This document shows, one piece after another, positions 56,352 to 64,000 of a stretch of 64,000 nt of DNA. The position numbers were made by a program, and so were the translations under genes. Source of the DNA: Marthasterias glacialis (Eukaryota; Echinodermata; Asteroidea; Forcipulatida; Asteriidae); assembly GCA_911728455.2 (NCBI GenBank), contig OU452228.1, forward strand, positions 7,800,129 to 7,864,128. The letters are read 5' to 3'. Position 1 is the stretch's first letter, and each line of letters starts with the position of its first letter. The notes beneath the pieces are model-generated. The model did not search any database and was not told where the DNA came from. It worked only from the letters and a program-made list of their open reading frames with translations.

Positions 56352-57487
56352 TCATGCTACTTCTAATCCTTTCTGACTAGGTGCGGCTACTTCCTCTCCA
56401 TCCATAAAATCTTCCTGTAGTGCAAACATTGAAAAATCCGTAATTAATTTGTTTCACTTCATAAATTATGAATGTATTTCTGGTGAAGACAGGAATACTG
56501 GCAACTTTTTCAAGGTAGTGTATGTCTAGTTCTGATGATCATAACCTTCGTCCTCAACAATGTGGGATTGTCAGGAGGAGGGTTTCGATCATCGCAACTA
56601 CCCAATGTCATCATGCAAATTGCAGAACAGTGATGCTTCACCAATTTCTCAATAGCAGGGTCTCACGTGAATAGGATTCAAAACAACATCAAGCAAATAC
56701 TCATACTATAAATTATACTTTTAGCTAGCTGATCAAAGTATCTTACTCACCGGATCATAAATAACTTTAAGGATGAGAGAACAGCTCGGACAGGTTGCAA
56801 CTTCTTCACCTTGACTTAGCTCTTCCTGAATTTAAGTAGATTATGTAAAATGTCAAAAATATATCAGAAAACAGAATCACAGAAATTACAAACTAGAATT
56901 ACTGATGCTAAGACTAAGAGTAGGGTAATGTGAGGTGTGACAAAACCATTTGTAAAAACAAATTCTGCGCTGCTGTTGTTTTTTGTACAAGTGACACAAA
57001 ACTGCACAACAAGTTAACTTATATATGTGCTATATATTGCCTTGCTCTGTGTATTTAGTAACAACAAATCGATTGACCTAGACCTAGTAACTGGGTCGCT
57101 GTACTCCTTTTTTGAGATTTTGACATTTTATCAGTCCGACCGATAAAATGTCAAAATCTCAAATAAAGAGTATAGCGCCCCAGTTACTGGGTCTACGATT
57201 GGCCCACACATTTTCTCATTAGATTTACCCGTGAGTTAACATGCAAGTAGGCCAGGTGGACGCCGGACGGATGGATAATGCCATATTTTCATTCGCATAC
57301 ATTTACATACTGTTACTGGTCAATGCGACTTGTGAACTGTTTGACTACTGGGATACTGCATGTCTGTATTAAAACTTACTTTTGTAATCTCGAATCTATC
57401 ACCGCACGGACACGGATAGTGATACGTTTCCGTTTCTTCGTCGTACTCGAAATCTTCAATTTCGATTTCATCGTGATACACTGTCAT
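56352..57487 (-). CDS. DPH3: DPH3, diphthamide biosynthesis CSL-type zinc protein
   Basis: Three exons: 57380-57487 (start 57485-57487), 56751-56825 and 56352-56414 (stop 56352-56354). They give 81 residues, against about 82 in human. The N-terminus [18 protein letters not shown] is acidic and typical. The metal site is formed by CPCGDRF in exon 1 and CPSCSL in exon 2, so all four cysteines are present. DPH3 (Kti11) is a small cytosolic iron/zinc protein. It passes electrons to the Dph1-Dph2 enzyme in the first step of diphthamide formation on elongation factor 2, and also works with Elongator. It is head to head with EXOSC8. Exon 3 encodes the variable tail ([16 protein letters not shown]). 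Confidence 0.95.
57079..57195. mobile_element. Palindromic MITE 'TAGACCCAGT', full copy 2
   Basis: Same ends and stem as 22946-23087, with a shorter centre (TTTTATCAGTCCGACCGATA). It lies just upstream of DPH3 exon 2 on the map, within DPH3 intron 1. Confidence 0.85.
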
Positions 57488-57891
57488 GTTTGTGTGCTAA
57501 CTAACTGACTTGCTTCAAGAGAGTTTCGCAATCGTAACACACGTGTCAACTCTTGCATTGTAAACAGACCTCATAACAAAATGGCGGCGGTAAAAAAAAA
57601 ACGTAGAGTGTATTTCATGTAGGTATTTGACGTTTTAAACAAAGTTTTATTTTGTTTTCTAGTTCTCTATAACACGAAATCAGAAAATTAATTGATTTAT
57701 CGAGACATTTGCATATTTATAAAACATCATTATCGTAAACAGTAAACAACAACAACTGGGTCTTTTCCCACCTACTACACGTTATTTTAAAGCAAAATAA
57801 TACCTTCTAAAAATATACGGCTGTTCTATGTATACCAAAATCTGTTCGCAGAACAGTTTTGAGTTCACTCACAAACTTGAAGCACGCGGAC
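57488..57891. promoter_or_regulatory. Shared bidirectional DPH3/EXOSC8 promoter region
   Basis: Only 404 bp separate the two start codons, which face away from each other. No TATA box is placed convincingly for either gene. A GC-rich patch with AAAATGGCGGCGG lies at about 57578-57590. It resembles the CAAGATGGCGGC-type (YY1-like) element common in housekeeping promoters. Both genes are housekeeping, so shared control is plausible but inferred. Confidence 0.55.
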
Positions 57892-60800
57892 ATGGCTGCC
57901 GAACTAAAGTAAGGTGAATTGTTCTTGTTTTTAATTCTTTGTTTCTCCATTCGTGATATTTTGATGCAACTTTCATGATAATAGCTAATGAATGCATCCC
58001 TTTGTGTTTCCCTTTCTTTTTTCTACAGGACTGCCCAACCTGTGGAGTACTACAGAACATTCATTGTAAGTAAACTAGCATTATTCTTGCAGTTCACGTG
58101 AAGTTATTTTTGACTCCCAATGCAATACCTAGTTTAGTTAAGTAAGTGTAAAAATACACTGTCATGACTGTCTATACACAATTTTCTATCACACTACACT
58201 AACTAGAATTTAAAAGTTTCTCGTTAATCAAGCTATAGAGGCTGACATGCACCACTCAACACATACTATCCACATAAAAAGACTATTCCACAATCCAAGC
58301 TTTACAATTTATTACGAATGTTCACCATACAATTAATTATTAATAAATCTATTTATTTAAATGATTGTTTTGATATCAAAAAAGTGACGGATCTACACGA
58401 ATTATTAAGAATATTCTATGTTCCCTTTTAATTTTGGTTTTTACTGTATACACTGATGACGTGTGATCCACAGTCAGTGACAGTACTAGTTTTTTGTTCG
58501 AACCCACGACCTCCACCACCCCACCATTCTAGAGCAGATGTCTTACCACTAGACCACCGAGCTTGCCCGGTGTCAAAAGCATTTGTATCTTATACCACCA
58601 TGAAATAATACAACAAGCTGTTTTCCTTATAAAGAAAGAAGACATTCGTCCAGATGGGAGAGAGCTTGGAGAAATCCGACCAACTATTCTTAATGTTGGT
58701 GAGTGTGTAGACCTAGCTGTGATGATGTTACTCATAATTATAGCTTATCATTCATGTCTGTTTTCAGAGGGTCCTAATGACAAGTTGTGGTAAACCTAGT
58801 TGCGATAATCCCCTATTGACCATCTGGAGGATTGTAAGTTATGATTATCGCAAGTAGGTGAGACCAAGAGTCACAAAGAATGGATACATCCTGAGGAATA
58901 AAGACAACATCAAGTTCAGTGACAGTACCAAGAGTGATGTGACATTATAAATGTTTAGATGTGGCATTGATTTTGATATCAAACCATATGCATTTTATGA
59001 ACACTTGTTTTTTTTTCCATTCATAATCTGAAATGCCATGTTACCATTGTTGAACGTGTCCATGTATTATTCTTCATTTGGCCCTTGATTTATGTACTTT
59101 CTAAACCTTTTTTAAGCTGTTACTGCTGAAAACTTTACAGAAAATTACAGATTTGTATACTTTGTACAAAAATGTATTGTTTGTAAATTTATAATTTGCT
59201 GTGCCTATATGTATCAAATCGATTTTGAAATTGTTCCGACATGATATAAAAACAAAAATTTCACTGGATCATGATGTGAAATAATATGTCTCTGTTGGCC
59301 AGGTTCCATAACAACAGCAGATGGTTCAGCGCTTGTGAAGCTTGGGAACACTACTTGCATTTGTGGCGTCAAAGCGGTACGTAAATGTCTTTGAATAGAA
59401 AGACTTACAAATTTGCTAAAAATTAAACTTTCTTTTCCCCATATCCCCCAAATATACTCACAAAAAGTGAATGTTAAAGTGTCTGAAATGTTTTCATTGC
59501 AGTCATTAGTCTGTTTGTTTTTTTACAGGAATTCTGTACACCTGAAGAAGATCAGCCAAAATGTGGAATTGTAGGTGAGAAAAGTTGCACTCAGTGGCCT
59601 TGAGTATTTTATTTACAGACGTACTGACATTTTATTTTGACTGTGAGTTTGGATTTCCTATTTATTACATCTGAATTTGTTTTCACTTATGTTATATTTA
59701 ACTCTGTGTACCTGAGTTTTACCATGTATTGGTGTTATGGGTTTTGATGTATTTAACCTTCCTACTGTCTGACCATTCAATATCATCCAGCTGTAATTTT
59801 GAATGATAGATCAACCATGCCACTCTGCAGTATGATATCATGTGGTGAATGCATCTACACAGTATGCAGTCAACCCTCCCACTGTCTGACCATTCAATAT
59901 CATGTCATGCAGTGAATGAATCTACACGCTACACAGTCAACCCTCCTACTGTCTGACCGTTCAATGTCTTACCACTGTGGTTTTGAACTATAGATGTGGT
60001 GAATGCATCTACACAGTACACACATCTACACAGTAATTAATTCTGTTTACAGTTGTGCCGCCATACAAAAACGGTGCTGTTGGATTGTTTTAAATGTTTG
60101 GTCATCTTGCTGGAACCTAATAATAATAATAACATGCATTATTATATAGTGCTTTAATCACACCTGAGGGCGACTAAATCACTTGTTATTTTTTCTACAA
60201 GGTGTGTGCCACATACCTTGTAGGAAGAATAACAAACGCTTTGTAGAGCTGTGTTCGAATTATAAGGCCCATTTATTTACATAGCACCATGTAATGGTTT
60301 ACAAAGTGCTGTGGCGCAATCTGCAGCTAACCGTGTACCAGGAAACACCGGGGCAAACCCCTTCTCTTAACACGATAAGGGTGCTGGGTTCTTTAACTGC
60401 AGTACGCAACACACGGGACCTACGGCTTTAAGTCCCAACCAAGGGACAAAGCAATAATGGTTAAGCGTCTTGCTTAAGGACTCAAGTGTGACACCACACT
60501 CTGCTGATCGGAAACACCAGAGCTTGAGTCCAGTGCATTTTACCACTCTGCCATGACACGCCATCCAATGTGACCAATGATACCAAGAGTACGAGGGTTA
60601 ATCTATTGTTAGTTTATATATATGCATGCTCCAGAAGTAGGCTAACTGTGGGTCAAATGAACTCATATTATTTTACTATCATACTTCCACTGTACAATCT
60701 TGATTGCCATAACTGAATTGTTGTTTCTTATTTATTTATCACTAACATTGTTGTCCTCAATTTTATGAACAGGTTTCACTTGTCTTCCACTGATGCACCT

Positions 60801-63678
60801 CTCCTATTTTCATGAAAAGTTATTTAACAATTTTTCATCTTGATGTTTTTTTGTTTTGTTTAGTTCCGAATGTTGAATTACCGCCTCTGTGTTCCACACA
60901 GTTCAAGCCTGGCCCTCCAAGTGAAAAAGCGCAAGTCGTCAGTCAGCTTATTGCTGATGTTATCAGCAAGTAAGTATAATGTACAGGGATAGTGCAAGGG
61001 TTGTAGACTTCGCCAAAAAGTGTACTTAAAAAACAGCGGCGTATCTATGGAAAAAAGTGCCTATGGCAAGCACTGAAATTGCTCCCCTGTCCACACATCT
61101 GACCTCCAACTTTTCGATAACTTTACCATAATATCAGCTCCAAAATACAAGTCGTGCTCGCTAATATTTTAATTGATAAATTATGACACAACACGAAAAT
61201 TACAACTACTCAAGTGGCGCTCAGGGCACTTGCCATACATGCTGTACCCTTAGATACGTCACTGCTTAAAAATGCTCACTGCACTGTTATTGAATTGTGG
61301 CTTGAGATTCTGTTTCGGTCCTGTCTGTTTTTCTATTTCTTGAGCTAGTTTCACTCATTGCATGGGCCTTTGCCAGGCTTCCGCCATCTTTGTCATTTTC
61401 CCCTTGTTAGTAATCATGTAGACTGATTAACATGAAAAGAAACAGGAACTTTAAACAGAAACTTCAAACGAACACAAGAAGACCTTTTGTCTTTATAAAG
61501 TATACTTTATTTTTATTGGTGTGAATTTTAGATATCTCTTTCACTCTTTGTTATGTTTCAGTGCAAAGTGCATCGATAAGGAATCCCTATGCATTGTTGA
61601 ATCAAAGGTAATGTTCAAGTAATGGAAATGATGATAACTTTTTAAGAGTTTGTAAGATTTTAGGCATTGCTTTTTTTCTAGTTGGATAAAATGTTTTTTT
61701 TTCAAATAGGCCATGTAAAAAAACATCTCTCAGTTAGTAGAGGTGTTTGCTCTATTGTCAAGGTTTTGACTAGTGTGCTTGAGTCCGCGTCAGGAGACTT
61801 TTCAAGAGTTCCTCCACAACTTGTCATCTTTAATTTTTATGAAGGTGATTCCACGTTTACTTTCAGTGAACTTAAGAGCATGGCAATATACACACAAGGT
61901 TCAATACACTGCCAGCCTACTTTGAAGATATTCAAGCTATAATTAATGCCTTGGCAAGAGGTGTTATTACAATTGCTAGCTCGTTGCTAAAGTTTTCTGC
62001 CCTCCCCCCCCCCCCCCCCCCCGAACCCACAACCTCCCCACTGTCTTAGGTTCAAAATGCAATAATAATCTCATAGTTTCCGGTTTGGAATTATGCCATT
62101 GAAAGTTTCAGACACCCCTCTATAAACTCTCAGATGATGGAACCATTCTATTTATTATTCCTAGTTATGTTGGGTGCTATTCTGTGACATAGTGTGTCTC
62201 GACTATGATGGTAACATTGTGGATGCTTGCCTCATTGCTCTAATGGCGGCTCTCAAAAATGGTAAGTTCTGTCAAGCAGTTGAAAGTATACTTTCTTGTC
62301 GACGCGTTTTTATTTGATATTTTGAACATCAGACCTCCAAGCGTGTACCATTTTGGCCTATTTAAAAGATTTGTTCACCCATTTTACATTTCGTAGAATC
62401 GTTTTATTAAACAATTTTTATGATTTGTAATGGTATCCTTATCAAAAAATGTTTGATTTAAAATAGTCTGCAATAGGCCATGCAAGTCTTGGGCATTCAG
62501 TTCTAATGTGTATAGCTCAACAAGTGAAAAAATCGAAATCTCGCAGACTCACAGGCGACTAACACTTTATACACACACGCTTTATTCCTGTATGGTCTGT
62601 AGTTCCTGTTCTGCATAATTGCATGCGCTAATACAGTCAACTCTTAGGACAATGCAGTGACTGTGAACCAGTCTATTAAACTAAGCACAAGTGCAGTGAT
62701 CATCTGTGCAAGCGTGGGCCTTCCTCCGGACACGGTAGTGAATTATATACATTACAATGCTGCATCAATACAATGGGAGACTTTTTAGGAATGTAGATGG
62801 CCGCAGACTCATCAGGTATATCCATTGTTCTCGGAAATGTGCGCATGTTCATAACTAAGTAAACAATGACAATTTACCTGGTAGGTCATCTGCCCCTATC
62901 ATTCTGAAGTCGCCCATTGTATTCACTGGCCATATTGGCAAGATGCTTCTTTACCCATTTTTTTTTAGCCTGGAAGTTTGAAATATCTGTACCAAAGTTG
63001 CTGAATTAGGGATTAGAACTGTGCTGACAGGATTTGGTAGTACCTTTCTGTAGTGAGTGGTGACAATCTGCACAATGATTACCGACTTGCTGAAAAGTTT
63101 GATATCTGAATGTTTAACAGCATTTCGTTATCTATATGCTTTTTTAATTGTAATTTTATATTTTTACACTGTACAATTTCGTATGATTTTCTCAAACCCA
63201 TATTCTATATTTAATGCCCTCTAGGCCTATGTTTGTCTGCTTCTTAAATTGTAGCATCAGAAGATCAACCTGATAGTAATTCAGTTGACTTTTTTGGAAA
63301 TCCTTCAGGGGTGCTACCTTTCTTAGTTAGTAGGTCTGTCTATGTTTCTTTATATTGTTTTTTATTTCATTGTGCTTTTGTATCCTTCCTGTGAAATGGA
63401 ATGAAAGGAGAGTTCTGCTATTGCTATGTAACAAGAGAAAGGCATTTTATTAGATTAAATCTGTATTGAGGTATTTACTCTCCTGCCGTGTTACCGTGGC
63501 TCTTCAGGCCAACTGATGACATCTTATTAAAGTAACCTGATTCAAAATCATTTTCAGTGTTGCTGCGTGAAGTGACGATTGATGAAGAATCACAACTTCC
63601 AGTCACATCATCAGATAAGATTGTCCCACTGAGCATAAACAGCACACCAGTAGCTACCTCATTTGCCATCTTTGATGA
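57892..63678 (+). CDS. EXOSC8: EXOSC8 (Rrp43), RNA exosome ring subunit; 3' part beyond window
   Basis: Nine exons are visible: 57892-57908, 58029-58065, 58635-58698, 59303-59376, 59529-59574, 60864-60969, 61562-61607, 62165-62261 and 63558-63678. They give about 202 of some 276 residues. The RNase PH fold signatures are clear: [85 protein letters not shown] and [16 protein letters not shown]8 is a non-catalytic member of the six-subunit ring of the nuclear and cytoplasmic exosome, which performs 3'-5' RNA decay and processing. The last exon seen ends in phase 2 (GA then GTAAGT), so at least one more exon lies to the right. Confidence 0.95.
58490..58572 (-). mobile_element. tRNA-like SINE head in EXOSC8 intron 2
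   Basis: On the minus strand, GCTCGGTGGTCTAGTGGTAA (box A) and GTGGGTTCGAAC (box B) are present. No amino-acid identity or terminator supports a working tRNA gene. Confidence 0.6.
58797..58853. mobile_element. Mini-palindrome 'TAGTTGCGATAATC'
   Basis: TAGTTGCGATAATC and GATTATCGCAAGTA flank a core with GGAGG, about 57 bp in all. Relatives lie at 56535-56605 (TAGTTCTGATGATC ... GATCATCGCAACTA) and 21680-21745 (TAGTTGCGATAATCGTAACC plus GGAGGGTTACGAC). It is one of the smallest inverted-repeat elements here. Confidence 0.6.
60245..60570 (-). mobile_element. tRNA-derived SINE in EXOSC8 intron 5, inverted
   Basis: On the minus strand it reads GCGTGTCATGGCAGAGTGG, then CTCAAGCTCTGGTGTTTC, AAGCAAGACGCTTAACCATT, and GGTCCCGTGTGTTGCGTAC. 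It is the same subfamily as 2970-3345. Confidence 0.8.
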
Positions 63679-64000
63679 GTAAGTGTTCAAAAGCTGTTCA
63701 GTTTTCTGATCCCAGCTTTTATTTTCTTGGCCTGGGGTCTTGAGTGCCATCTGTAATGATGTGCATCCGTTTGTTGTCCATGTCTATTTATATTTTCTAG
63801 GTTTTATTACAATGAGTTCAGTTAAAGAGTTCCTAGCAACCAAAGACAGCTGTTGTTAGTCTGTGCAAATTTTTTTTATCATTTGACGCTTGCGTTAGAT
63901 GACCGTAACGGAAGTGACAACTACCTGCCAAATAAAAATGCTGAATGTAAATCGAGGGACGTGATTGGCTACAAGTATCAATTTTTATGCAACGTACTAA

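Noticed and set aside
58490..58572. tRNA gene on the minus strand
   Set aside because: The anticodon arm is interrupted and an extra GGTGGGGTGGTGG segment breaks the fold; it fits a SINE head better.

Overview
The window is animal nuclear DNA. Every real gene is split by GT-AG introns, the sequence between exons is AT-rich, and there are many tRNA-derived SINEs, short inverted-repeat transposons and a decayed LINE. The gene content (VMA21, TMEM185, cation-dependent mannose-6-phosphate-receptor-like proteins, DPH3, EXOSC8) fits any metazoan. The fold-back transposons with arms of 15-16 bp tandem repeats and an 8-bp target duplication resemble the TU elements described from sea urchins, so I favour an echinoderm or another marine invertebrate deuterostome. 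This is inference, and the species is not identified.

Layout. (1) Positions 1-9640 and 11661-25440 are two direct copies, A and B, of one segment. The segment holds a minus-strand VMA21 gene of three exons and the start of TMEM185 on the plus strand. Copy B is the complete version. Its VMA21 (17496 to 12500) and its TMEM185 (21426 to 31062, seven exons, 350 aa) are divergent. Copy A carries an altered but still open VMA21 (6958 to 908) and only exon 2 of TMEM185, so the duplication breakpoint lies inside TMEM185 intron 2. Between the copies lies a lone exon of AMDHD2 (N-acetylglucosamine-6-phosphate deacetylase) at 9869-9957, with no companion exons seen. (2) TMEM185 introns 1 and 3 are packed with MITEs and a LINE reverse-transcriptase relic. 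(3) From 33274 to 53360 there are three tandem, same-strand, seven-exon genes for small type I membrane proteins related to the cation-dependent mannose-6-phosphate receptor. Genes 1 and 2 are close paralogues and gene 3 is more diverged. Their introns hold a 45-bp minisatellite, a piggyBac-like TTAA element and several fold-back elements. (4) DPH3 (minus) and EXOSC8 (plus, running off the right edge) sit head to head across about 400 bp.

How the genes relate. VMA21 (V-ATPase assembly) and the receptor-like cluster both belong to the secretory/endolysosomal pathway. DPH3 and EXOSC8 serve translation-factor modification and RNA decay. No operon-like system is present. The most unusual content is the three-gene receptor-like family, the asymmetric VMA21 duplication, the orphan AMDHD2 exon, and the fold-back elements that share one terminal motif but differ in repeat monomer. 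All identities come from reading the sequence and from remembered family features; no database search was run.
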